A DNA stretch of 64,000 nucleotides, from NCBI GenBank assembly GCA_905250115.1, contig CAJNOI010000194.1, forward strand, positions 62,001-126,000, given 5' to 3'. The DNA is from Adineta steineri (taxonomy: Eukaryota > Rotifera > Eurotatoria > Adinetida > Adinetidae). Below are positions 24,593 to 35,909 of this stretch, in pieces; the stretch's first letter is position 1; each line of letters begins with the position of its first letter. A model generated the notes under the pieces. It had not been told where the DNA came from. It worked only from the letters and a program-made list of their open reading frames with translations, and did no database searches. Position numbers and translations under genes: made by a program.

Positions 24593-26882
24593 TCAGCAAA
24601 TCTGTTACTTATTAATAAATTTTTCAATAAAACAAGTAACGCTCGTCTGGAGACTAGCTCAACTCTTTTTCATAGAACCGATATGTTTTCCCCACCATTA
24701 AACTGTTTATTCAGAAAACTTCAGATTTAAATTCCATGATCTTGATAACCGTTCGGTCAACTCTTATAAAAAATATCTCTTTTTTGCAGAGAAGTGTTCC
24801 TTTTTCTAAAAAACGATCGACAAAAAATTTTAAAAAATTACCGTAAGATTCGAGTTCCTCGACCCCGATTACCCTTTGGTGAATCCTTATAAAAAAAATT
24901 TCTTTTATATTTTAACCTAATTTTTGGATCACTCAGTGAAGTTCGGACACACAATCAAGCAAGAAATGAAGCAGACAATTTATATTTGCAATACTCTTCT
25001 CTACATCTTTTAACATTCACTATAATCACGCAAGACGTAATTAATGTGCATTTTGTGTGTGTGCGTGTACAGCTTTTCTAATGTCTTATTCAACTTTTTC
25101 GAATTTTATTTCTCAGTCAATAGTTGTGGATAATAAACACTTCTCAAATGTTCAAGGTATAACGAACACCTTTATTCTTATTATTATTATGATTTCATAA
25201 AGTTTCTCATCTTCATATATGCATAAACGAAAGTAATGATAATACATAGATTTGCATAAACAAATGTAATTCGAATATCTCATTTCAGATGAACCGTAAG
25301 TTTGGTAGTGAGGTCTTTCATTTGGTCCAGATATATCCAATCTCCATTGTCAGATGTCGATCTCGATCATTTATTATTTCCATATAATTTCTTCAGTTAA
25401 AAATATTGAATTGTATTTACCTTTTAATTCATCTTTTAGATTATCAAAGGAAATGAAGTGTTTCATCCATTTCAATATTACATATTATGTGTCGAGATGG
25501 TCGTGATTTTATTTTTCTATTATTGATTTCTGTTAAATATCGATTTACTTGTGATAGATAAACAACAAATGTTGTAGATTTAGCAATCGCTCGAATATTT
25601 TTTTCTTTATTAATTCAATATAGATCAAATAATAATAGTTTGTTATATACGATACATTTTGATTAAAAAAAAATCTTATTTTACGATAGTATTTAATTTG
25701 AACTGTTTGATAACGATATTCTGTTATGATTAATATTTAAATTATTTATCATTTACCTATCTCTATTGTATTGTGAACATATTTGCTTATGTTTCATAAC
25801 TCATTATGAATTTTTGTATTAGAAATTATATTATTTTTTATATTTTTGGTATAATTAATAAATCTTCAGGTGACTTATGACATGTATATATACAGATCAT
25901 GTATGTAATTGAAGTGTAACGAGAAAAATACGTCTTTTCGTAATCGTACGAACGAAAGTAATGAGATAAATTGTATTATATATAATTGATATGCTAAAAT
26001 CACACAAAATAAACTGGCAAATACAAGCTTTCGCAATCACACATGTGCACATGCTCTGTAATGGTAACTGTGTATCAGATGTATTGTTTCTTTATCTACC
26101 TTTACATCATAATTAAAAGTAAAAAATCCTTATAACTGGCAATAGAAAAATTAACTTTGTAGTCATTTATCAAAACACATATTGATACTTTTGCCAATAT
26201 GACATAGAGAGCATTCATGCATAATGATTACTTTTTTTATCACCAAATAATAAGTACATTTGATTTTCTTCTAATAATTTACTTTTTTATTTCGCTACTT
26301 AACTGTTTACTGCGTACATTTATCCATTTTTCATTTCAATAAACATTAAATATTCTCTAACGGTAAATATTACAAAAAAAAGTAACAACTATCATGTACT
26401 AATCCATTTAAGTAGTTGCTTTATTCGACTGATAATATAAAAATAATATTTTGTTACATTTTATCATGTTTAATTATATATATATATATATATATTGATT
26501 AGACAGTTAAAAAATAATGATATATTTTGTATTAATCTGTTATAGTGAATCTCCAAGTTCACTTCTATAATCTTAAGATATACATTCAGAGATATATTCT
26601 AGAATAATATGAATAATAAATATAAAATTGTGAATGATAAATTGTACTAATTTAAAATTGATTATTTGGCTATAGCAATATAGAATTCTTCATTGATTAG
26701 CGATCGACTAAATTACAACGATAGATTTTTCTTGGCTTCATAATTCTATCTTGGGAGACAATAATAATATTTGAAATGAAATCTATAGATATTGATCATC
26801 AGCTATTTGTTTTTTTTCCATCATAAGAAATATTTAATCTTTTCTTATAGATTATCATTATTCATTTCGAAAACAAACAAAT
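24593..26882. other. AT-rich spacer, no gene seen
   Basis: About 2.3 kb of AT-rich DNA, with a (TA)n run at ~26474-26496. Short frames, such as the minus-strand one at 25152-25340, show no family signature or splice context. It includes the 3' UTR of the GPCR and the promoter side of the ART-VCBS gene. Confidence 0.6.
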
Positions 26883-29800
26883 ATGAGCAATTATTCACAG
26901 TGGCAAACAATGCAAACCGACAATTTTCCTATATATACAAGAGAAATAGAAATTCCACTCAACGATCAACAAATAAATTATCGTCAACCTAAATTTAGCA
27001 GAAACGTTCGTATACAAACTAAATTAACTGCAAATAGGCTCGACGATGAACCAGAAAATTATCGACAGTACATACGGACTAGAAATGTTGGCATACAAAC
27101 AGCATCTGCAGGTATTCTCTTCGATGATAATGTAACGAACGAACATAAAAACTCAAGAAATCCAAGAGCCAATATTAAGAATGGTACAACACACAAGTTC
27201 GATAGGACAGATGAAAGGCAAACAGCGATACCAAAAGAAGAATCTAATATTGACAGAAATAATTCTAATCAACAAGAGAAACAAATTACAGAAAATGCTG
27301 CTAAAGATATTACTAAAAGTGATGGAACTGAAATAAGTCCTATTGTAGGATATTCGGAAGAACCTCTATTACCACTTGCACAAGCATGTGCTCCATTGAA
27401 TGATATTTTTCATAATTTATCATTCTATGTTGAATTAGCATTAAAGGAAACTCCAGAACAACCACCTGATGGATTATCAGTTGATGAAAGTGCTGCAATT
27501 CGTCTTTATACAATCGAATGGGATAAACCTCATCGAAGTCTCTATTCAACACTCAATTTTAATCTGAAAAATAATGATCGTCAAGCACTTCTACCTTTTC
27601 ACAGATATCTCAAATTATTCTTAACTGCTCTTGTTAAATTACCATGTGTTCCACCATTAACTGTTTGGAGAGGAGTAACTAAAAATTTAAGTGCAGAATT
27701 TCCACCTGGTTCTGGTATGACTTGGTGGGCATTTTCATCATGTACTACTGAAATGACTGTACTTGAAAATAATATGTATTTGGGTCAAGAAGGTGATCGA
27801 TCACTTTTCTCTGTAGAAGCTATCAATGGTCGAACAATAAAAGCTCATTCGCATTTTGTTACTGAAGATGAAATTGTTCTTATGTCAGGTACTCATATGA
27901 TAGTTCAATCACAACTTAGTCCAGCAGCTAATCTATATATTATTCATTTGAAACAAGTAGAACCAGAAATGATGACACTTGAACCACCATTTGAAGGTAT
28001 TTCAATCATTTATTATATATACATATATAGTAATAATACTTTTTTTTAATATTTAGGTGCACATATTTATCCAAAAATTCCGTAAGTCTTATCTAATTAT
28101 TTTATTCGATGAAATTATTTCTTGTTTTTCATTTATAAGACGTCCATTTTATCGAAAGAAAAGATTTATGATTCCAATTTGTTTATTACTTACTCTTTTT
28201 ATTGCCGGTGTTATTATTGGTGTTATTTTAGGAACAAAATCAAAAACAACAAGTATGATGATTTATTTTAAGATAATAGAAAAATCAGATGTTGTTGTAT
28301 TAGAGATTAGAATTCTATCATATTTATTGTTCAATCTATGTTTCATTATTATTTTGTTTTTAGAATATGTATGCGAGAATCCATTTCGATTAGATAATAC
28401 TATCGATACTGGAAAATATCCATCGTCTTCTGTACTGGGTTACTTTGATAATGATACATATCTCGATATTGCAATAACAAATGCAATGGAAAATAGTGTG
28501 ACTCTATTATTAGGTGATGAGCAACTAATTTTTCGAACAACACGACCTACTGTTGGTGACACCCCATCTAATATGATATCGGTTGATTTAAATAACGATA
28601 TGAAAATAGATTTAGTAGTAGTCAATACAAATGACAATACAGTTAGTGTTTTACTAGGGTTGGGAAATGGACTTTTTCTGACTGCAGTCCCTTATGATGT
28701 TGGTGGAGGTCCATACTGTGTAACTTCCGCGGACTTTAATAATGACAAGCAACAGGATTTAGCAGTAACAAATCAAGATGACTCTACCGTTACTTTACTT
28801 TTTAACAATGGAAATGGATTATTTCCAAATATTACCTCCTTTTCAGTTGATCTGTTCCCGTATATAATATTATCTGGCGATTTCGATGGTGATAGCAACA
28901 TGGATTTGGCAGTGTCATATGGTTGGAGCGCCTACATTGATGTGATATTTGGCTTTGGAAATAGAACTTTTAATACTCCAGTTCTATATAGCACTGGTTC
29001 TTATCCACGTTATATGATAGACGCTGATTTAAATAATGATAAAAAACTGGATTTGATAGTGATCAATAGTGACGATGACACTCTCACCATACTGGTTAAC
29101 AATGGAGATGGTAGTTTTACGACATCCACCCTTAAGTCAATTGGTGAAGGCTTAGTTGCGTTAACAACATCTGATTTTAATAATGATAGTAAAGCCGATT
29201 TAGCAGTAGTAAATTCTGGTAGCGGTAGTATCTATGTGTTACTTGGTAACGGCGATGGAACTTTTCTGTCTAGCATCTTGTATCCATTTGATTACTTCCC
29301 ACTAGACATTATTGCTGCTGATTTCAACAATGATAATAAAATAGATTTAGCAACAGTAAATGATATTGACTATGGTGTCACTGTATCACTTGGCACCGGG
29401 GATGGTAATTTTGCCACTGCAATTACGTATGAAACTGGTGAATATTCCCTCTGTTTAATATCATATGATTTCAATAGTGATAAGAATCAAGATGTTGCAT
29501 TGATTGCTCAAAATAGTAATAGTATCATTGTGCTACTTGGTAATGGAAATACACGTTTTCAAGCTCCATTAAACAATACAGTTGGTGCCTCTCCGGTTCA
29601 TGTCCTATCAGCTGATTTTAATAATGATACGAAACAAGATTTAGTAGTGGTTAATCAAAATAACAACACAATCGATGTACTTTTTGGGCATGGAGATGGT
29701 TTTTTTGATACTCCCATCGTCTACACAGTTGGTGCATCACCCTCGTATGCATTTTCAGCAGATTTCAATTCTGATAATATAATCGACCTAGTAGTGGCTA

Positions 29801-30438
29801 ATACTGGGGATTCTACCATGAGTGTACTATTTGGAAAAACGAATGGTACTTTTCAAATTCATGATACATATCAACTTAAAGGATCTCCAACGTGTGTCAT
29901 TGCCGTTGATTTAAATAAGGATGGAAAACAAGATTTAATAGTAACAAATAAAGATAACAGTACAATTAGTATATTTTTTAATAATGGAAGTGGAATTTTT
30001 ATATATTCAAATGATTATAATGTTGGTAAATCACCGAGTGCTATAGCAGCCGCTAATTTTAATCAAGACAAAAATATTGATTTAGCAGTTACTAACTTTG
30101 GTTCTAATACTGTCAGTGTACTTATCAACAATGGCAATGGAAGCTTTGGTATTTCAAGGAATTTTACAGTTGGAAGATATCCATATCGTGTATCAGCAGG
30201 TGATTATAATTATGATGGTAATATAGATTTAGTAGTGGTCAATAGTGGTAGTAATACTATAAGTATTTTGCGGGGTTTTGGCAATGGAACTTTTCAAAAT
30301 CAGACCAAGTATAAAGCAGATGGTAAACCAACTTCTGTAGTCATCGGTGATCTGAATAAGGATAATAAAGTAGATCTGGCTGTAACAAATGCAAAAACTA
30401 ATGATTTATCTATTTTTTTGAACATATGCAATGGTTGA
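26883..30438 (+). CDS. ADP-ribosyltransferase - TM - VCBS/FG-GAP repeat protein
   Basis: Four exons (26883-27996, 28057-28081, 28140-28252, 28364-30438) give 1108 residues in frame. Residues ~1-150 are polar, with a motif of the form RNVxIQT occurring twice. Residues ~165-370 form an arginine-type ART domain with the R-S-E series: VWRGV, FSSCT, and TEDEIVL (E-x-E). After RRPFYRKKR comes one helix, MIPICLLLTLFIAGVIIGVIL; the positive-inside rule places the ART in the cytosol and the C-terminus outside. The outer part has 14 VCBS/FG-GAP repeats with Ca-binding loops such as DFNNDKQQDLAVTN, enough for two seven-bladed propellers. The enzyme would transfer ADP-ribose from NAD+ to a protein; substrate unknown. 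This combination is characteristic of bdelloid genes as I know them. A secreted-side ART is the alternative if the topology is reversed. Confidence 0.88.
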
Positions 30439-32179
30439 TCGTATAGTTTTCACTTTATTTATATTCGAATTAATAATACATACTATACTAACAGTTATAA
30501 TAACAATTTTATTTATTTTTTTTTTTATTTTTCAATTTGTGTTTATCCATTTATTTTATTTCACTTTTTTTTAATATCAACTCATTATATTTATTAATAA
30601 AAAAAATATTTTCGTTTTTTTCTCCTTATGGTATGCTTCATTATGTATGAAATTGCGAATAACGAAATATTGTTTTTTTCGTTTTATCTTCTAAATGAAA
30701 AAATATTTGACACATGCACTTTGATTCATATCTAAGAAAGAAATGACGCAGCTTAAATCATTACTTTAACAAATAATTACATGACTTATTTCAAAACTGA
30801 ATAGTCTTATCATCTATTCAATACTTAACTATGAAAAATACCTTTTAAAATATATCAAATTTATATTATTTAACATTTCAATAACTATTTATCTTACTCA
30901 ATTTTGAATTGTAAATCATCAACGTTTTGTTTGATATTATTGAAATTCAAGAGATCCTAGTCGATTAATCATTTTTTTTTATATATTACTATATGCTTTA
31001 CAAGCATTAAATTATCGATAGACTGAAAATATAATTTATTATTCAAATTTGAATCAATCGAAAAAGAAAGATATGGAATGATTATTTCCTAATATCACGA
31101 TCCAAATACATTAGTTTCTTATTGACATATAGGGGTTATTATTAATTCTTGAAGTTTATGTAGGATTTGTCAAGATCTATCAAAGTAGAAAAAAATGTCA
31201 TGTGTTTTGTAACATTCATTTTCATTATTTTTATATTTTTGTTCAATATTTCATGAAAGTTTTCTTTCACATTAGTACGTGTTTTAAATCCATGAAAATC
31301 TGATCGATTTCTTCTTGACAAACTTATAATAGATTATCATTGATCATTAAAATATAGACATTTCATGTTATGAAATTAGCAGTTGTTTTATATCTAACAG
31401 AAAAAAAATTATCGAAGTTTTTTTTTAATTTTGTTGACCGGTGAACAATTCTCTTTGTGTTTCATAGACGAAAGAAGAAGATTAAATTGATCAGCATGAT
31501 TATCGAATCCTTTACTAAAAGGCATTAGATGCAATGATTTGAAATATCAATGCTTTGTTTATTATCGTAAGTTACAAGAAATTTTTGAATAGCTCTAGCT
31601 AGGGTGTGGGGCTGGGTGAGAGGATAGGATGTGGTGAGGATGTCTGTTAAGGTATGACTGAGAAAGAAAGAAAGAAACATCCACATTCTCCAACAGTGTA
31701 AAGATGATTTTGACTTTTGATAAATATTTCTGAGACAAAAAAGTCGAGGACAGTCGAGAAGATGTAAACTCGATTATTTTTTAAGAAGAAAATCATCAAT
31801 CAAGGACTTTAGAAAATATCGCTTATTGTAAAATTGATTGTTCAAATCTAGTTTATTTTACTATCTTTGTTGACAAATGAGGACCGCCATCAGCTACCAA
31901 AAAAACTAAGTGTGCTTAAATATTTGTATTCAGTCTTCTCCAATGTGGCTCGCTCTCTTCATTGTAGATTAGAGAATCATAGCGAAAAAGAGAGAAAGGT
32001 AAATTTTTACCTTATCTTTGTATAATACATACTAGCTTGTCTTTCACATTCTGTGAAAAGTTAAACACTTATAACTATTTACAAAAAAGCTCTCGCGGTT
32101 TCGTCACATTATTCCAAAACATGATTCTTGTGTATTCTGCGGCTGGTATGATTAGATATTGTGTAATAATTATTGATGT
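30439..32179. other. AT-rich spacer with a G-rich telomere-like patch
   Basis: No gene is seen. The + strand near 31600-31640 reads GGGTGTGGGGCTGGGTGAG and GATGTGGTGAGGATG, a TGTGGG-like patch in otherwise AT-rich DNA. The stretch just before 32180 has no clear core-promoter motif. Confidence 0.55.
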
Positions 32180-32584
32180 ATGCTTGTTTCTTTAGTCATT
32201 TTTCTGCTAATTTCACCTCACGCCACATTTCCTTTGGCAAATGTTAATGGAAAACAAGTTACAGAAAAGTCTAACAACGAAACCCATCCGTCTGGTTCAA
32301 TTCCTTTAGCGTCAAACATTGAAAACAGCCACACATCAGCTGATATTTCGGACATATTGACTTCTTCGAGTAATACTCTAGACACAGCCAGTACGATTAA
32401 AACAGTATTGCACTTCAGGAACATAGAGCGTGACAATGTTGATGTCAAACGTTCAGAAGACGACGAACCCAAATGGTGGGTAATTCTTTTACTTGTGATT
32501 GGCTTAATTGCAATTTTAATTTGTTATTGCTGTTGCAAAAAGAAGGGTCAGTGGGTCGATGCTAAAGTATGGGTTGAGAACTGA
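32180..32584 (+). CDS. Small single-pass membrane protein, orphan
   Basis: Single exon of 134 codons. It has an N-terminal signal-like segment (MLVSLVIFLLISPHATFPLA), a ~80-residue Ser/Thr/Asn-rich outer part, one membrane helix (WWVILLLVIGLIAILICYCC) and a short basic tail KKKGQWVDAKVWVEN. This is a type I topology. I recognise no domain. The ordered signal-linker-helix-tail layout argues that it is real; conservation would decide. An antisense frame at 32218-32472 is its shadow. Confidence 0.55.
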   Translation: MLVSLVIFLLISPHATFPLANVNGKQVTEKSNNETHPSGSIPLASNIENSHTSADISDILTSSSNTLDTASTIKTVLHFRNIERDNVDVKRSEDDEPKWWVILLLVIGLIAILICYCCCKKKGQWVDAKVWVEN

Positions 32585-33406
32585 TTCAGAATGATAGAAT
32601 CATTCATTCAGTGTGTGCTTATTCGGACTTTTATTTTACTAATAAAACAACACTTTTCTTCTTCTATCTTGGAAGAGAGTATCGGTAAAGTACGCTAGGG
32701 TGATGCTATCGATTTGGGTGTGGATATCAAGTGTGTGTGTAGGTGTGAAGTACAATACATTTAGAGACACACTCGCATCCACCAGATCTAACTTTGAAAA
32801 GAAATATAAAAGCTTGATGCTTTTTTGCACCATTGTTGAGTAAAGATCTCGCTTTTCGAGTATATGTATTTCGGAGAGTTTCAACTAATTTCATTTTCGG
32901 CGATGTGTGTTTCGGCGCAGAGATACACTATCTCTTAGACATGTATATGAAGGTTTGTTCTTATCTCTTACAAGTAGAAAAAAAGTCCTTTTAAGGTAAA
33001 TAATATTATTATCAGTTGAAAAGAATACAAAAAGTTCTTACCTACCTAGACTATTCACTTTGTTTACCACTCTTTCAACATCGATATAATAAGAACTTCG
33101 TTGAACTTTGCCTACAATCCATAAATCAAATATCTCTCTGTACTTCGCGGAGAGAAACCATTGATAACACATGTGAAAAAGGCACAATTACAACTACTTT
33201 GCAATCCGCCAAAGTTTCTACGTATGACTTGCCTCATCCTCTTGTCTTTTCGAGAGCGTGAATGTAAGTTCAAGTATGTCTTCTCTCTCATCCACGCACA
33301 CCCACACCCACAATCACACATCCTTAAGAATAAATGGACTTCTCAATATTTCCAAGGTGTGAGGGACATCCCTCGCCCTTACTCGTGTATTATTTATCAT
33401 AGAAAA
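32585..33406. other. Spacer with telomere-like repeats
   Basis: No gene is seen. Two CACCC/TGTGGG-type stretches occur: GGGTGTGGAT with GTGTGTGTAGGTGTG at ~32717-32747, and CACGCACACCCACACCCAC at 33293-33311. Open frames here are short and without features. The convergent ART-TPR gene ends at 33407. Confidence 0.55.
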
Positions 33407-35692
33407 TTAATAGTCAATAGTATTAATCAAACATTGTATTTCCTTTAATGTAGAATGATCTTCAAAATAAATTTTCTTTTGTATTTCCTGACATTTAATA
33501 TAAAATCCCATAGCTAATTCCAATGAATTCTGTTTTTTATAATATTGTCCAATTAATTTCAAACAGTTCGCTGTTGTATCATAATGAAGATGAATATTTT
33601 CTTGTAAAATAGTTAATGCTTTTTCCAAAAAGTCGATTCGTTCTATTTCGTTATCTTCATATAATTCAGCAATAATCATAAATAAATATGCAATATTAAC
33701 ATGATTATACGTTAAATATTGTTCATAAAAGCTTAAACATGTAAAACAAAAATCAATTGCGTCTTGTTTCTTATTCTTTTGACAAGATAAATTAGCTAAT
33801 GCTTTTATACAAACAATTCGATGACGATCATCAATAAAAAGTGTTTTTCCACTCAGTTCATATGCAGCAGTAGAAAAATCTTCGGCTTTATCATAATCTT
33901 TTTGAGCTAAATAAATGCTACTCATGATACTATAGCATTGAATAAGAGCAATAGATGAATTTGATGAAGTTTCTTGAATAATATCTCGTGCTTCTATACA
34001 TAAATCATATGCTTTATCATAATCTTTTTCCTTGATATAAATTGCACTCATATTAAGTAAAGTAATTGCTTTATTATATGGATCATTTTTAAAGATTAAA
34101 ACTTTTGAATAACATTTTAATGCTTGATTATTATTTCGAATAGCTTTATAATAATTTCCTAGACCATTTAATGTTACACCTACATTTCGATGATCTGAAT
34201 GTATTTTTTTCTTTTTTATTTCATAAGATGAGTGATAATTTTTAAATGCTTCTTTCCAATTTGTTGTATGCATATTTAATTCTCCTAAACAATCATAAAA
34301 TAAAGGTAAATCAGGATGAGATGAGGGTGAAACATCTATCATCATTTGAAAATATGATTCAGCTTTTATATATTGATTCATATCAAGTAATAAACGACCA
34401 AATAATAAATTAATATTTCCATTTTGAAATTTTTTTTTCATTTGTTGAATACGTTCTTTAATTGAATCTGTACCTTCATCTGTTGCTTTCATTTTTATTT
34501 TCCATGCTTTAAAATTATTATCATAATTAACACTCTCAATTTCAAAAACTGAACCAATATTGAATAAAACTTCACATTCACCTGATATTCCCTTATATTG
34601 ATCAATATCAACAAAAATACTATTTTTTAAATTCTTTGCATCAACAGTTATTTCAAATAATGCAACTCTATAATCTTCTGTATCCGTAGCACCTTGTATA
34701 AACCAACTAGCTAGGTCAATATCTTTCGATGTTGAGAAAAAACCATTTGTTGATATTAAATTACCTTTATTTGATTTTAAATTTTCTAACTCTTCTTTTG
34801 GTAGATGAGTTTGACCACGATAGAGTTTTAGAACTGATTGGCAATTTTGTTGTTTATGAGTATCTTCTAATTGTTTACATAAATCAGTAATATAGTAACG
34901 AAATAAATACCATAATGTTATATCTTCAGTACGAAATGCAAGATTTACTAAACGATATACAAATGAATCTCCCGTATACCAATCAATTGCTTTATCTTGT
35001 GTATAAGTATTACCAAATAATTCAATACATTTAAGTTGTGTTTTATTATTTCTATAACAGATTTTACATTTATCCAACATAGTATCTTTTGCTTCTTTTC
35101 TTTGAGGAATTTGTCTTAAAAAATCAGTAAATAACATATAGAAATAATAAGCACTATCATCAATACCAGTATTTTGTGATGCAATTAATGAACGTAATGA
35201 ATTTGATTTTCGATCAGTGAATAAATTAAGTTTTAATGATGGTAATTCGCGTTGAATACTATTTTTTAATGTTTCATGTTCAGTACAAATATCAATTATT
35301 TTTCGATTAGTTTCCTTTAAATGTTTGTATCTATTAGAATTTCCACAAAATATTATTATTGTTGCAATAATATCGATGTTGTGTAATGGAATTTTATCAG
35401 CAAATTTTCCAGATACTATAAGTAGGATTTGTTTATCATTATTTCTCAGTCTTTCTATCTCGACTAAAAATAAATTAACATCATTAAAGAATAAACAATG
35501 ATTATTATTTAATTCACGAATTAATGTTTTTGTACGTAAAGAATCAAGAGAATTTTCTAATGCATTATGATCTAACCAGATCAATATAAATTGATCGATT
35601 GATTCGTTATTCAAGAGACGACGAGAAAGTGAAGAATTGGTTGGTGGAGATGGTGAATTATTTTCGATTTGTTTATTGTTCTTATTACCCAT
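33407..35692 (-). CDS. ADP-ribosyltransferase - TPR protein
   Basis: One exon of 761 codons. Residues ~25-160 form an alpha/beta-like N-terminal region (FILIWLDHNALEN, CLFFNDVNLFLVEIERL, ILLIVSGKFADKI) that recurs in bdelloid ART-TPR proteins as I know them but has no name. Residues ~185-400 carry an ART domain with the R-S-E series: LKLYRGQ, STNGFFSTS, and SGECEVLF (E-x-E). From ~430 to the end, about seven TPR units follow (e.g. LPLFYDCLGELNMHTTNWKE), a scaffold for protein binding. No signal peptide or membrane helix, so it is probably cytosolic. It starts MGNKNNKQ; the Gly-2 might suggest myristoylation, but position 6 is Asn and does not fit. Likely role: NAD-dependent modification of a partner held by the TPRs. 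Substrate unknown. Confidence 0.88.
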   Translation of the reverse strand: MGNKNNKQIENNSPSPPTNSSLSRRLLNNESIDQFILIWLDHNALENSLDSLRTKTLIRELNNNHCLFFNDVNLFLVEIERLRNNDKQILLIVSGKFADKIPLHNIDIIATIIIFCGNSNRYKHLKETNRKIIDICTEHETLKNSIQRELPSLKLNLFTDRKSNSLRSLIASQNTGIDDSAYYFYMLFTDFLRQIPQRKEAKDTMLDKCKICYRNNKTQLKCIELFGNTYTQDKAIDWYTGDSFVYRLVNLAFRTEDITLWYLFRYYITDLCKQLEDTHKQQNCQSVLKLYRGQTHLPKEELENLKSNKGNLISTNGFFSTSKDIDLASWFIQGATDTEDYRVALFEITVDAKNLKNSIFVDIDQYKGISGECEVLFNIGSVFEIESVNYDNNFKAWKIKMKATDEGTDSIKERIQQMKKKFQNGNINLLFGRLLLDMNQYIKAESYFQMMIDVSPSSHPDLPLFYDCLGELNMHTTNWKEAFKNYHSSYEIKKKKIHSDHRNVGVTLNGLGNYYKAIRNNNQALKCYSKVLIFKNDPYNKAITLLNMSAIYIKEKDYDKAYDLCIEARDIIQETSSNSSIALIQCYSIMSSIYLAQKDYDKAEDFSTAAYELSGKTLFIDDRHRIVCIKALANLSCQKNKKQDAIDFCFTCLSFYEQYLTYNHVNIAYLFMIIAELYEDNEIERIDFLEKALTILQENIHLHYDTTANCLKLIGQYYKKQNSLELAMGFYIKCQEIQKKIYFEDHSTLKEIQCLINTIDY

Positions 35693-35909
35693 TTCTAAAA
35701 GTAAAAAATTAAGTTATTCAAAGGCAATATTTTATTTACATCTACGAATAAACACAGTCATTGCTCGTAAGTATATATCGCTAACGTCATGCGCACATAT
35801 ATTAACAGAAAAAAAAGGTAATGTTTTCTTCCTATCGTTAGACGTTTTACATATACTACCAGACGTATTTTTATTTGAAATTACTTGTTTGTACGCCGTT
35901 ATTGTAGAC

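Noticed and set aside
27340-27552. Minus-strand frame in the ART exon
   Set aside because: Shadow of the ART domain, which has clear catalytic motifs on +.
35637-35909. Upstream extension of the NHL exon 1a frame to 35637
   Set aside because: It begins inside the antisense ART-TPR start and has no ATG before 35910; the duplicate unit also starts at the matching ATG.
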